Assembly (NCBI RefSeq): GCF_014196345.1
Contig: NZ_JACIDN010000004.1
Location: 248,001-312,000, forward strand
From: Methylobacterium brachythecii
Lineage (GTDB): Bacteria > Pseudomonadota > Alphaproteobacteria > Rhizobiales > Beijerinckiaceae
Direction of reading: 5' to 3'
Length of the DNA stretch: 64,000 bases
Position 1 is the stretch's first letter, and every line of letters starts with the position of its first letter. The position numbers were made by a program, and so were the translations under genes. Positions 45,747 to 54,950 of the stretch are shown one piece after another. Under the pieces are notes generated by a model. It saw nothing but the letters and a program-made list of their open reading frames with translations. It made no database searches and had not been told where the DNA came from.

Positions 45747-46301
45747 ATGATACAGCGTGGCTGGGTTATGTCCTTCGCTCTCTCTGTGGCCTTGGTTCTT
45801 GGATTGGCCGGGGTAGGTCTTGCTGCGACTTGGGCCATGGTGCTCAGCCTAAAGGCTGAAAATCCATTCTGGCGCAGTGCCGCGAACCACTATCGCACGA
45901 CAATACCGGCCGGGATCCGCACGACCGCATTGCTGGGCTACGGCTCGAAGTACCTCGACACATGTGGAGGATTTGCATTTCGCTTGGATGGTGACTTTGC
46001 CCTGTCGCTCGAGCAGGACGGTCTCGACAGGTTGCAGGCGGTAACCCTATCGCCCCGCAGTAGGGAGGGCGTTCGGCTCACATACGAACCGTGGCGACCG
46101 ACACCGCTACCGATAGACTGGCTCGGGGACGGCCGGTGGGCGACAGGCATGGGCTGCTTCGCAGACGACGATCGCCTGTTCGATAACAGAGCAGTATATG
46201 ATACTGTCGAGGGGCCCGGTGGATTTTATACATCTTCGAAACAATTTCAGATTGTGATATTTCCTAGGCAAAAGCTCTTGGTGTCGACGCATCTCAAGTA
46301 A
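45747..46301 (+). CDS. Hypothetical membrane-anchored protein
   Basis: About 184 residues from the ATG at 45747. An N-terminal membrane helix (SFALSVALVLGLAGVGLAAT) is followed by a soluble domain of about 150 residues with two separated cysteines (LDTCGGFAF and GMGCFADDD) and a hydrophobic end (QIVIFPRQKLLVSTHLK). No family is recognised. Codon use is less GC-biased than the surrounding core genes, which suits an accessory gene. The frame extends upstream to 45657 (TTG), so the start is not certain. Confidence 0.62.
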   Translation: MIQRGWVMSFALSVALVLGLAGVGLAATWAMVLSLKAENPFWRSAANHYRTTIPAGIRTTALLGYGSKYLDTCGGFAFRLDGDFALSLEQDGLDRLQAVTLSPRSREGVRLTYEPWRPTPLPIDWLGDGRWATGMGCFADDDRLFDNRAVYDTVEGPGGFYTSSKQFQIVIFPRQKLLVSTHLK

Positions 46302-46311
46302 ATCGGCTGCA

Positions 46312-46575
46312 GTGACGGAGGATTTGCCACAATCACTATCCGACGTGCCGGAGGCCATCGCGCGCGAGAAGCAGATCAAGGCGGCTTCGCGGCGCAGGAA
46401 GCGGCCGTTGATCGAGGCGATGAATCCGGGCTGGTCTGATGGACTGCGCGCAGTCGGAGCCGACACTGTTGTGAGGCCCGGTGTGGCAAGACCCCGTATC
46501 CGAGCGTCGACGCCTCGAGCCGAGACCGCCGGCGCCGGCGAACACGCCGGACCGGCCGAAACTTGCGAGCAATGA
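46312..46575 (+). pseudogene. Remnant of a GIY-YIG nuclease-like protein (C-terminal part)
   Basis: The segment at about 46342-46450 encodes EAIAREKQIKAASRRRKRPL followed by IEAMNPGWSDG. This is the characteristic C-terminal end of the small YhbQ/UPF0213-type GIY-YIG proteins (REKQIK-x-W-R...K-x-LIE-x-MNP-W-D-L), with the central tryptophans lost. The N-terminal GIY-YIG catalytic part is missing upstream, where an unrelated hypothetical gene ends. The frame then reads on into low-complexity sequence and overlaps the next gene. I regard it as a decayed fragment, not a working gene. Confidence 0.6.
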
Positions 46576-46973
46576 TGCCGCCCCTCCTCCGTCGCCGGCT
46601 CGGGCTCCTCGTCGCAACATTCGCCGTCATCGCACTGGGAACGTCCCTGAGGGTGATTCCGGTCGGCCTGTCACCGGGCGTGGTGAAGTACGGCGGCAGC
46701 GTGCTCTGGGGCGCGATGGTCTACGGGATCGTCGCTTTCCTCATGGCAGGCGCGCGCACGCGAATGGCGGTCGCCGTCGCACTGGCAGTCGCGACCGCGG
46801 TCGAAGGGCTTCGCCTCTACCACACGCCCGGCCTCGACGCGTTCCGACTGACCCTCGCCGGCCAGCTCCTGCTCGGACGGATCTTCTCGGGCTGGAACAT
46901 CCTCGCCTATGCCGGCGGCATCGGGGTCGCGGCCTGTCTCGATCGGCACCTGCGCCGGATCGCCAATCCCTGA
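46572..46973 (+). CDS. DUF2809 family membrane protein
   Basis: About 133 residues and four membrane spans. The DUF2809 pattern is visible: RVIPVGLSPGVVKYGGSVLWGAMVYG, EGLRLYHTPGLDAFRLTLAG and LLLGRIFSGWNILAYAGGI. Function is unknown; the family resembles VanZ-like small membrane proteins. The start is the ATG at 46572 or 46575. It lies downstream of the GIY-YIG remnant. Confidence 0.8.
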   Translation: MMPPLLRRRLGLLVATFAVIALGTSLRVIPVGLSPGVVKYGGSVLWGAMVYGIVAFLMAGARTRMAVAVALAVATAVEGLRLYHTPGLDAFRLTLAGQLLLGRIFSGWNILAYAGGIGVAACLDRHLRRIANP

Positions 46974-47119
46974 GACTCTCGCGCTGAACGAGCGCCGCTC
47001 TCAGGGCAAGTTATGCACAGTGTTGGAAATTCTGTGGATGACTAAATCAATATCCGCACATGCGAATACAATTTAGCCCGAATCCGCCCACTCACATGCC
47101 GTGACGGGAGGTGAGGCAC

Positions 47120-47674
47120 ATGCAGAATTCGCCCGATGATATTTCGTGTCAGATTTTGCGAAAACTGATCGTTCTGCTCGAGAAGCAGCCCGATGCGGCG
47201 CCTGAGATCTGCTCTTTCCTCCTGCGGGAGGGCCTGTTCGAGATCGAGATCGCAGCTTTGGTTGGCGGTGCGCCGCCTCGCACCCTGGACCTCGTCCAAA
47301 TCGCGCACGATGTCGTCCTGACCGCCGACAGGATTTCGCAGGCTGGGGCCGGAAAGGATGGTGCGCCGGCGATGGCCGAGCCAGCCGGAAGCGAGGACGG
47401 CGCGAGCCAGCCTTCTCCACCGATTCACGCCTCGGACTTCATGCCCCTGCCGATCCAGGCCGCGAAGATGAAGGCGGCGCCCGCCACGGCGATCGGTGCC
47501 CCTACGAAAACGATTTCGACAAGCGTATCCGACATCGCGCCCCGCCCCCACGAAGCGGGCCAACTGCATCATCGGAATGGCGACGCGTCGGCCAGAACCA
47601 AGAGTACGACGTCGCGCCGCTCGCACAATGAAGGGCGACTTCTGCACGAGAAAAGATTTCGGCCTGTTGCTTGA
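47120..47674 (+). CDS. Hypothetical protein with strong ribosome-binding site
   Basis: The frame has 184 codons. GGAGGTGAGG lies just before the ATG, which makes real translation likely. Residues 1 to about 75 are helical (ISCQILRKLIVLLEKQ, CSFLLREGLFEIEIAALVGG), and the rest is low-complexity, rich in Ala, Pro, Ser and basic residues. No family is recognised. A frame of similar length lies antisense to it but has no initiation site I can support. A perfect hairpin follows the stop after 5 nt. Confidence 0.5.
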   Translation: MQNSPDDISCQILRKLIVLLEKQPDAAPEICSFLLREGLFEIEIAALVGGAPPRTLDLVQIAHDVVLTADRISQAGAGKDGAPAMAEPAGSEDGASQPSPPIHASDFMPLPIQAAKMKAAPATAIGAPTKTISTSVSDIAPRPHEAGQLHHRNGDASARTKSTTSRRSHNEGRLLHEKRFRPVA

Positions 47675-47679
47675 AGGTC

Positions 47680-47699
47680 AGCGCCCCTGAAGGGGCGCT
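47680..47699 (+). terminator. Perfect 8-bp hairpin after the orphan gene
   Basis: AGCGCCCC, loop TGAA, GGGGCGCT (47680-47699) is a perfect stem with a tetraloop 5 nt after the stop of the preceding gene. The following CGTCG is not a T run, so it may stop transcription weakly or protect the 3' end. Confidence 0.6.
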
Positions 47700-48071
47700 C
47701 GTCGACACGCTTCCGCGGGAGCGGCCAAGCTCCTGGCGCATGCGACGACGCCGATGCGTCGCCCAATGCAGCCTTCGTAGGCGCGCGAAGATTCCCTGAG
47801 CGCCGCGACGTGGGGCGGCAAGCGCCAAGTCGGGGCCTAATCCGGTCCCATCACGCGAGGCTTGCCCGACGCGGCATTCCTCCGATATAGGAATATTAGC
47901 AAATCAGCGGCGCGCTGTCCAGCTGATTCTCGGTGGCGTCGGCCCATGCGAGTCGAAGCAGTGCCGTTGCCGGCCGTGGGACGGCTTGGGACAGGCGGGA
48001 CATCCGTCCCACTTATCCGGTCTTCCGAACGGATCGATCGGCCGGAAACGGGCTGAGAAGGCGGCCCGTTT
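47700..48071. other. Gene-poor stretch between the orphan gene and lysS
   Basis: I see no supported gene in these 372 nt. Short frames on both strands lack initiation sites and family signatures. Near 48041-48078, GGCC..AAAACGGGC and GCCCGTTT..GGCC could fold as a lysS terminator on the minus strand, without a T tract. Confidence 0.5.
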
Positions 48072-49748
48072 TCAGGCCTCAGTGCCGACGAATGCGCCCT
48101 CCAGCGCCTGCCCGATCAAGGCCCGAGTCTCCGCCACGCCGTAGAGCGCGATGAACGAGCCGAAGCGCGGTCCCTGCGCCTCCCCGAGCAGCACGTTGTA
48201 GATCGAGGCGAACCAGGTCTTGGCGACGCCGGGCCGGCCATCGGGGCTCTTCGACTTGCCCGAGAGATCCGGGAAGTGCCGGCGGCCGACCTCGTAGACC
48301 ACCGCCTGCAGCGCCTCCGGATCGGCCGAGCCTTCGTGCCCTCCCAGCGTCTCCGAGAGGTCGGCGAGCGCCGCCCTCTCCTCCTCCGTGGCTGCGCGGT
48401 ATTGTTTCTGCGGGCGCACGAAATCGCGGTAATAGGCCAGGGCCCGGTCGACGAGGGCGGCGAGCCGCGGATGCGTCTGCGGCCCGACATCGGGCGCATA
48501 GCGGCGGATGAAGCCCCAGAGCACGTCGGGCGTCTCGGCATTGGCCACCGAGACGAGGTTCAACAGCATCGCGAAGCTCAGCACCGTGCCGGCGGCATCG
48601 ATCGCCTCGGGTGCCGGCGGAGTCCCGGCATGCAGGTGCCAGACCGGGTTGCCGAGGCGCAGCTTCGCATCCTGCCGCGGATAGCGGCCGAGGAAGTTGT
48701 CGTACTCGTCGACGTTGCGCGGGATCACGTCGAAGAAGAGCCGCTTCGCCTCGCGGGGCTTGTTGTACATGAACAAGGCCAGCGAATCCGGGGTGCCGTA
48801 GGTCAGCCACTCGTCGATGGTCAGGCCGTTGCCCTTGGACTTCGAGATCTTCTGGCCGTTCTCGTCGAGGAAGAGCTCGTAGTTGAAGCCCTCCGGCGGC
48901 TCAGCGCCGAGCGCGCGGGCGATCTGGCCCGAGAGCTTCACGGAGTCGATCAGGTCCTTGCCGGCCATCTCGTAATCGATGCCCAAAGCCACCCAGCGCA
49001 TGGCCCAGTCGGGCTTCCATTGCAGCTTGGCGTGGCCGCCGGTGACGGGCGTTTCGTAGGCCTCGCCCGTCGCCGGATCGCGCCAGACGATGGTGCCGGA
49101 GGCAGGCTTCACCTCGTCGATCGACACCTGCATGACGTGCCCGGTGACCGGGTGGATCGGCAGGAACGGCGAGTAGGAGGCCGAGCGCTCGGCACGCAGC
49201 GACGGCAGCATGATCGCCATCACCGCCTCGTAGCGGTCCAGCACGAGGCGCAGCGCATCGTCGAAGAGGCCGGCCTTGTAGCACTCTGTCGCCGAACGGA
49301 ATTCGTAGTCGAAGCCGAAGGCGTCGAGGAAGCGGCGCAGCTCGGCGTTGTTGTGGTGCCCAAAACTCTCGTGGGTGCCGAACGGGTCGGGCACCTTGGT
49401 GAGCGGCAGGTTCAGCGCGGACGTGAGCTGATTCTGGTTAGGGACGTTGGTCGGCACCTTCCGCAGGCCGTCCATGTCGTCAGAGAAGGCGATGAGCCGG
49501 GTCGGCACGCTGTCGTTCGTCAGCACGCGGAAGGCATGGCGCACCATCGAGGTGCGCGCGACTTCGCCGAACGTGCCGATATGCGGCAGGCCCGAGGGTC
49601 CGTAGCCGGTCTCGAACAGCACCTCGGATTTGGGCTTGCGCTCCAGCCGCGCGACGAGCTTGCGCGCCTCTTCAAAGGGCCACGCGGCCGCCGTGGCGGC
49701 AGCCTCCACAATGTCAGGGTCGAGAGCGAGCGGGGCGGTCATGGCCAT
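48072..49748 (-). CDS. lysS: Class I lysyl-tRNA synthetase
   Basis: The product has 558 residues, the size of class I LysRS. The class I signatures are [14 protein letters not shown] near residues 53-66 (HIGH variant) and [14 protein letters not shown] near 299 (KMSKS variant). The middle CP1-like insert and the C-terminal helical bundle are complete. Class I LysRS is typical of archaea and some bacteria, alphaproteobacteria among them, and replaces the usual class II enzyme. The ATG at 49748 is used; a second ATG lies 2 codons later and neither has a strong ribosome-binding site. Confidence 0.95.
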   Translation of the reverse strand: MAMTAPLALDPDIVEAAATAAAWPFEEARKLVARLERKPKSEVLFETGYGPSGLPHIGTFGEVARTSMVRHAFRVLTNDSVPTRLIAFSDDMDGLRKVPTNVPNQNQLTSALNLPLTKVPDPFGTHESFGHHNNAELRRFLDAFGFDYEFRSATECYKAGLFDDALRLVLDRYEAVMAIMLPSLRAERSASYSPFLPIHPVTGHVMQVSIDEVKPASGTIVWRDPATGEAYETPVTGGHAKLQWKPDWAMRWVALGIDYEMAGKDLIDSVKLSGQIARALGAEPPEGFNYELFLDENGQKISKSKGNGLTIDEWLTYGTPDSLALFMYNKPREAKRLFFDVIPRNVDEYDNFLGRYPRQDAKLRLGNPVWHLHAGTPPAPEAIDAAGTVLSFAMLLNLVSVANAETPDVLWGFIRRYAPDVGPQTHPRLAALVDRALAYYRDFVRPQKQYRAATEEERAALADLSETLGGHEGSADPEALQAVVYEVGRRHFPDLSGKSKSPDGRPGVAKTWFASIYNVLLGEAQGPRFGSFIALYGVAETRALIGQALEGAFVGTEA

Positions 49749-49866
49749 ATGGTCTTGGCGGAGCGCCCTCGGAAGAGCGCTGAGGAACTGTGATCGAGCC
49801 GGTCTACCTACGGAGCGAGCCAGACACGGTCAACGCGGGCGCCCCGTCACGACCGAAGCGGACGTT

Positions 49867-50748
49867 TCAGAACGGGCTCACCGGAAAGAACCGCAGGTAG
49901 AGTTCTGCGTATTTGCCATCGTCCCAGACACGCTGGAGCGCATCGTCGAGGGCGCGGTTCAGGGCGGCGTCCTCCGAGCGCGTGACGAGGCCGATGCCCT
50001 CGCCGAAATAGCGGTTCTCCAGGTAGTCGCCGCCGACGAAGGCGCAGCAGCGCTCGGAGTCCTGGCCGCCGATCCAGAGAGCGAGGTTGAGCCCGTCGGC
50101 GAAGACGTAGTCGATCTCCCCTCGCCTCAGCGCGGCCTCGGCCGAAGAAAGGTCGGGGAAGGGTTTCAGGACCGCGGCCGGGAAGAAAGTCTTCACATAG
50201 GCTGCGTGCGCGCTGTTCTCGATCACTCCGACGCTCTTGCCCGACAGGGCCTCCGCAGACGGGGCAGGCAGCCCCTTATCGCCCCGCGCGACGAAACGCG
50301 CTGGCCAGCGGAAATACGGACGCGTCGCCAGGAAACGGGCGCGTAGGGTCGGCGTCAGAGGGATCGCCGCGGCGACGACGTCGCCCTGCTTGTCACCGAG
50401 GGCATCGAGCAGCGTGTCGAAGCGGCGCGCCTGCACGGTGCATTGGATCGCCAGCCGCTCGCAGACCGCGCGCGCCAGCTCCACAGAGAAGCCGGTCGGG
50501 TTGCCGTCGGGTCCGGCGAAATGCAGCGGCGGAAATTCGTCGTCCGTGAGGAACCGGACCGGGCGGCCAAGCTGTGGCGCCTCCACGCGCTCGCCGCGGG
50601 CGCGGGGATTCCAGAAGTTCGGGATCGCGACGGAGGGGCTCGGCGGCCGTGACTCAGGTGCGGCGGGAGCCTGCGCCTGTGTTGAGTCTGCCGCACCGGC
50701 CAGCAATACGGCGAGGGTTAACAAACCATGCACAACCAGAGCGCGCAC
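49867..50748 (-). CDS. Family 3 extracellular solute-binding protein
   Basis: About 293 residues. The GTG at 50748 starts a signal peptide (VRALVVHGLLTLAVLLAGAA) cleaved near ADSTQA. The mature part is a family 3 periplasmic-binding fold: RPVRFLTDDEFPPLHFAGPDG, PTGFSVELARAVCERLAIQC, GDVVAAAIPLTPTLRARF, GKSVGVIENSAHAAYV and the end VWDDGKYAELYLRFF. The family binds amino acids or opines, usually with an ABC permease, which is absent nearby, so it may be an orphan or a sensor. It is divergent from the glycosyltransferase gene with a 106-nt gap. Confidence 0.85.
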   Translation of the reverse strand: MRALVVHGLLTLAVLLAGAADSTQAQAPAAPESRPPSPSVAIPNFWNPRARGERVEAPQLGRPVRFLTDDEFPPLHFAGPDGNPTGFSVELARAVCERLAIQCTVQARRFDTLLDALGDKQGDVVAAAIPLTPTLRARFLATRPYFRWPARFVARGDKGLPAPSAEALSGKSVGVIENSAHAAYVKTFFPAAVLKPFPDLSSAEAALRRGEIDYVFADGLNLALWIGGQDSERCCAFVGGDYLENRYFGEGIGLVTRSEDAALNRALDDALQRVWDDGKYAELYLRFFPVSPF

Positions 50749-50854
50749 GGCGCTTGCCCATGACAAGCGGCTGCGATGGCTTTGGGGAACGGAGGACGAG
50801 ATCGGGCTCACCCTGCCTCCGTACCATACCGTCGAGCCCCTCGGGAGCGTCCTC

Positions 50855-52772
50855 ATGGCGGTCCTCGACAGGTCCATCGTGGCACGGGGCGCGCTAGGCG
50901 AAGAGCCGGCGGCGGAAGCCGTCGTGCTTCCGCGCGAGATCGGATTCCTGCTCGCGCATGGCATGCCTTACCGGGTGCTCGCCGACGCGGCGGAAGCGGC
51001 ACGCCTGTGCCGCGCTGATGCCTTGACGACACTGCTCAACACCGGCGCGATCGACGAGGAACGATACTATCGCGCCCTCGCTCTCTCGCTCGGCACAACG
51101 TTCGTCGACGACGTGCGGCTCTACGACGGGGTGCGCCATGCCGAGGTACTGGACGTCGAGGCTACTCCGTTGGCTCGGAAGTTTTGGCCCCTCGTCGCTG
51201 TGGCCCCGCGCGGACGTGCCGTCGCACGCCTTATGGACACTTGGAACCAGTGCAGCGTCCAGCCGGCCATCACCACGCCCATGCGGTTGCGTCATGCCGT
51301 ATTCGCGCAGCGGGCGGATGAGATCGCGACCGAAGCGGCAGATGGCCTGAAGCAGCACCATCCGGAATGGTCATGCCGCCCAGGTCCGACGACGAGAGAC
51401 CTCATTCTCGTTGGAGTCATGGTCGGATTGGGATTTCTCTTCACGAGCTTGCCGAACGGATTCAGCATGAGTCTGCTCGCACTTACCCAACTTGCGACCG
51501 TTGCGATGCTGATGGTCCGCTTCTGTGCCGTTGCAGTACCTTCGAGCCCGGAGCCCTCACCCGAGCTTCGTCTCCTGAACGACGCGGCACTCCCGACCTA
51601 CACCGTCCTGGTCGCGCTCTACCGGGAGGCCAGCGTCGTGGAGCAACTTGTCGGATCGTTGAAAAGTCTCGACTATCCAGCGGCGAAGCTCGACATCAAA
51701 CTTCTGCTCGAAGCCGACGACGTGGAGACGGCCGAAGCCCTGCGGTCGATTGCCTTGCCGCCGTGGTTCGAGATCGTGACGGCGCCTCCGGGCCTCCCCC
51801 GAACGAAACCCCGGGCGCTCAACATCGCGCTACCGCTGGCCCGCGGCCGCTATCTCGTGGTCTACGATGCGGAGGACGTGATCGAGCGACAGCAGCTCAA
51901 GCTCGCCGCGACGCTGTTCGCCCGAGCCCCCAAGACGACGGCGTGCCTGCAGGGGCGACTCGTCATCGACAATTACAAGGATGGCTGGCTGACGCGGCTC
52001 TTCGCCATCGAGTACTCGGCCCTGTTCGACGTACTCGGACCGGCCCTTGCCGCGTGGCGAATGCCGACGCCGCTGGGCGGGACGACGACACATTTCCGCA
52101 CGCGCGTCCTGTGTGAACTCCGTGGTTGGGACGCCTGGAACGTCACCGAGGATGCGGATCTCGGGATGCGTCTGGCGCTCGCTGGCTACCATGTCGGTGA
52201 CCTGCCGAGTGACACCAAGGAGGAGGGCCTGCGGCTGGTGAAGCCTTGGCTGCGCCAGCGAACGCGCTGGATGAAGGGATTTCTGCAGACGAGCTTCACC
52301 CATCTTCGAAATCCTGCCGAGACGGCCGGGCGGCTGGGGCCGCTCGGAAGCCTGTTCGCGCTCACGCTTCTGCCGGGGACCGTCTTATCCGCTTTGGACG
52401 GTCTATCAGCTGGTCGTCGGGCCGACTGTGGAGACGGGCCTGCTGGCAGAGCTCACGAGTGTTGGGACGAACGTGGTTTTCATTGGCGGTATCATGGCGA
52501 TGCTGCTCCCGGCGCTGCTTGCCTGCTTGCGCCGCCGCTGGTTCGGGCTGATGCCATGGGCGCTCCTGCTGCCGTTCTATTTCGGCTTGGTCAGCGCTGC
52601 GGCCTGGCTCGCGGTCTTCGAGCTGGCCCGGCATCCGCACCGCTGGAACAAGACCGAGCATGGGCTGGCCCGCACCTCGCGCAGTGGCGCCCGGCTGACG
52701 CGCCGAGCCTCCGGGCTCAGATCCGCTTCGCCAACTCCGCGGCCGCCTCCTGCGGCGGTCGCTGCAGGTTGA
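50855..52772 (+). pseudogene. BcsA-like family 2 glycosyltransferase split by a frameshift
   Basis: The ATG at 50855 has GGAG 8 nt upstream. The N-terminal part resembles the MshE/GspE N-terminal domain, then two membrane helices, then a processive GT2 domain: TVLVALYREASVV, LLLEADDVETAEAL, VVYDAEDVIERQQL, TEDADLGMRLALAG and QRTRWMKGFLQT. Near 52385 the reading frame changes: LTLLPGTV should be followed by YPLWTVYQLVVGP, which lies one frame over and runs to 52772 with the expected last membrane helices and NKTEHGLARTSR ending. One extra T in the TT at 52385-52386 explains it. This is either a real null mutation or a sequencing error. The unshifted frame runs on to 52810 as nonsense. Confidence 0.82.
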
Positions 52773-53307
52773 GGGCGGTGACGAAATTGTTGTTTGCGTC
52801 CATGATGTAGACGAGTGCCGTGTGCTCCATGACGTAGCCGCCGGACTTGTCCTCGACCTTCTTGGCATAGCCGCGATAGGCCTTGAGCGCGGCGGTAACC
52901 TGTTCGGGCGTGCCGGTCAGGCCGGCGATGCGCGGGTCGAAGCTCGAAAGGTAGTCCTTCAGGGCGGCCGGGTCGTCGCGCTCGGGGTCGACGGTCACGA
53001 AGGCGACCTTGAGCTTGTCGGCCTTCGGGCCGAGGGCGGCGAGGACGTCGGTGATCTGCTGGAGCGTTGTCGGGCAGACGTCCGGGCAATGCGTAAAGCC
53101 AAAGAATATCAAGTGCGTAGCGCCGGCGAAGTCGCGCTCGGTGAGGGTCTTGCCGTCCTGGTTCACCAGGGTGAACGGTCCGCCGACTGCGCTGGTCGCA
53201 GCGGGTCGGCTCTGCGGCACGAGGTAGACTACGGCGGCGGCCGAGAGCAGCAGGATGCCCGCCGTGAAGGCAAGAAACGGCAGGAGGATACGCGACTTGG
53301 GCTGCAT
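52717..53307 (-). CDS. SCO1/SenC family copper chaperone
   Basis: The product has 196 residues with an N-terminal membrane anchor (ILLPFLAFTAGILLLSAAAVVYL). The thioredoxin fold carries the copper site Cys74-x3-Cys78 in FTHCPDVCPTTL and His162 in VMEHTALVYIMD. Such proteins deliver copper to, or reduce, the CuA site of cytochrome oxidase at the periplasmic side. No oxidase gene is nearby. Its 3' end overlaps the shifted end of the convergent glycosyltransferase by 56 nt. Confidence 0.93.
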   Translation of the reverse strand: MQPKSRILLPFLAFTAGILLLSAAAVVYLVPQSRPAATSAVGGPFTLVNQDGKTLTERDFAGATHLIFFGFTHCPDVCPTTLQQITDVLAALGPKADKLKVAFVTVDPERDDPAALKDYLSSFDPRIAGLTGTPEQVTAALKAYRGYAKKVEDKSGGYVMEHTALVYIMDANNNFVTALNLQRPPQEAAAELAKRI

Positions 53308-53449
53308 GAGTGAGGTCCGGCGCCGGGGGGCGCAGCTCTAGCCGGACGAGCCCCATGACGCCAAGCGCCCGGCCCTGCGGCCTGTCGCCATCATGGGCAG
53401 ACCGTGGCTCGCGTCATGGCTCGCCTGGAGGGCAGCCATGGCTCGTTAG

Positions 53450-54904
53450 TCAGACCGCCAGCCGATCCGTCGCGGTCTCGACGATGGCCGCGGCCCCGCG
53501 CCGGCCGAGCGCGTCGCCGACCATCAGGATCGCGGGCCCTTCGAGGCCGGCCGCCTCGATCCGCGCGGCGAGGTTGGCCGCGGTGCCGGTGACGGTCGCT
53601 TGCTCAGGCCGGGTGGCGTTGAACACGACGAGCGCGGGCGTCGCCGGGGCGAGGCCTTCGGCGATGGCGCGCTCCAGCAGGACGCCGAGGGTGCGTTTGG
53701 GCATGTAGACCACGGTGGTCACGCTCGGATCGGCGAGCGCGCCCCAGTTCAGGTCCTCGGGCAGCGCGCCGCGGCGGTCGTGGCCGGTGACGTATTGCAG
53801 GCGGCGCGCCGCGTCGCGATGGGTCAGCGAGATGCCGAGAGCGGCGGCGGCGCCCTGCGCGGCGGTCACGCCCGGAACGACGGCGCAGGGTACCCCGGCG
53901 AGCGCGCAGGCTTCCAGCTCCTCCCCGGCCCGGCCGAAGACCAGGGGGTCGCCGGATTTCAGGCGCACCACCTGCTTGCCGGACTTGGCGAGCGAAATCA
54001 TCAGCGCGTTGATGTCGTCCTGGCGGCAGGAGGGACCGTGCCCGGTCTTGCCGACGAGCATGGTGCGGGCCTCGCGGCGCGCATAGTCGAGGATCTCGCG
54101 GGCGACGAGATCGTCGTAGAGGATGACGTCGGCATTGCGGAGCGCCCGCAGCGCCTTGAGGGTCAGGAGCTCGGCATCGCCCGGCCCTGCCCCGACGAGG
54201 GTCACCGCGCCGCCCTTCGGGGCGGCCTCAGTCTCACCGAGCAATTCGGCGAGATCGGTCTCGGTGGGCGCGCGGTCGGGCTCGGCGAAGGCGCGGTCCG
54301 TGAAGCGCTCCCAGAAGCCCCGGCGTTCGGCAAAGCCGTGGAAGCGTTCGGTGACGCCGTCACGCCAGTCGCGGGCGGCGGCGACCCAGCGGGCAAAGCC
54401 GCGCGGCAGCATCGCCTCGATGCGCGCCCGCACCGTCTGCCCGAAGACGGGGGCCGCGCCCTCGGTGGAGATGCCCACCACCAGCGGCGAGCGGTTGACG
54501 ATGGCGCCGAATTTCACATCGCAGAGATGCGGCCGGTCGACGGCGTTGACGATGGCGCCGCCCGCGCGCGCGGCCGCGACGAAGGCGATGCAATCGTCCT
54601 CGTCCTCCATCGCGCCGATGGCGAAGGCCGCGCCCGCCAGATCCTCAGGCGTCCAGCCGCGCTGGTGCAGCGTCACCGAGCCGGCGGCGATCTCGCCGGG
54701 CACGGCCAGCAATTCCTCGCTCGGTTCGGCGGCATAGACGTCGACCCGCGCCCCGGCGGCGGCGAGCAGCTTCACCTTCCAGGGGGCGCCGCCGTTGGAG
54801 CCGGCGAGCACGGCACGCTTGCCCTGCAGCGGCACGAAGACGGGCAGCACCGCCAGCGGCTCGAGGCCGGCGCGGGTTTCGCGGGGTTGGCGGGGCGTGC
54901 TCAT
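53450..54904 (-). CDS. cysG: Siroheme synthase, bifunctional CysG type
   Basis: The product has 484 residues. The N-terminal part, residues 20-230, is the precorrin-2 dehydrogenase/ferrochelatase half (KRAVLAGSNGGAPWKVKLLAAAGA, DVKFGAIVNRSPLVVGISTEG). The C-terminal part from about 240 is the uroporphyrinogen III methyltransferase (VTLVGAGPGDAELLTLKALRAL, LKSGDPLVFGRAGEE, GVTAAQGAAAALGISLTHRD). It makes siroheme for the nitrite reductase encoded four genes upstream. The ATG at 54904 was chosen because homology begins there. It is the last gene of the nitrate operon, 46 nt after nasA. Confidence 0.95.
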   Translation of the reverse strand: MSTPRQPRETRAGLEPLAVLPVFVPLQGKRAVLAGSNGGAPWKVKLLAAAGARVDVYAAEPSEELLAVPGEIAAGSVTLHQRGWTPEDLAGAAFAIGAMEDEDDCIAFVAAARAGGAIVNAVDRPHLCDVKFGAIVNRSPLVVGISTEGAAPVFGQTVRARIEAMLPRGFARWVAAARDWRDGVTERFHGFAERRGFWERFTDRAFAEPDRAPTETDLAELLGETEAAPKGGAVTLVGAGPGDAELLTLKALRALRNADVILYDDLVAREILDYARREARTMLVGKTGHGPSCRQDDINALMISLAKSGKQVVRLKSGDPLVFGRAGEELEACALAGVPCAVVPGVTAAQGAAAALGISLTHRDAARRLQYVTGHDRRGALPEDLNWGALADPSVTTVVYMPKRTLGVLLERAIAEGLAPATPALVVFNATRPEQATVTGTAANLAARIEAAGLEGPAILMVGDALGRRGAAAIVETATDRLAV

Positions 54905-54950
54905 CGCGGTCAGCGGGGGTCTCGCTCGGGAAATCACGCGGAACGTGACG

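Noticed and set aside
47042..47647. A 201-codon minus-strand frame opposite the orphan gene
   Set aside because: No ribosome-binding site or family signal; the plus-strand frame has GGAGGTGAGG before its start.
47862..48056. Small plus-strand ORF before lysS
   Set aside because: No initiation site, atypical composition and no homologous family; treated as noncoding.
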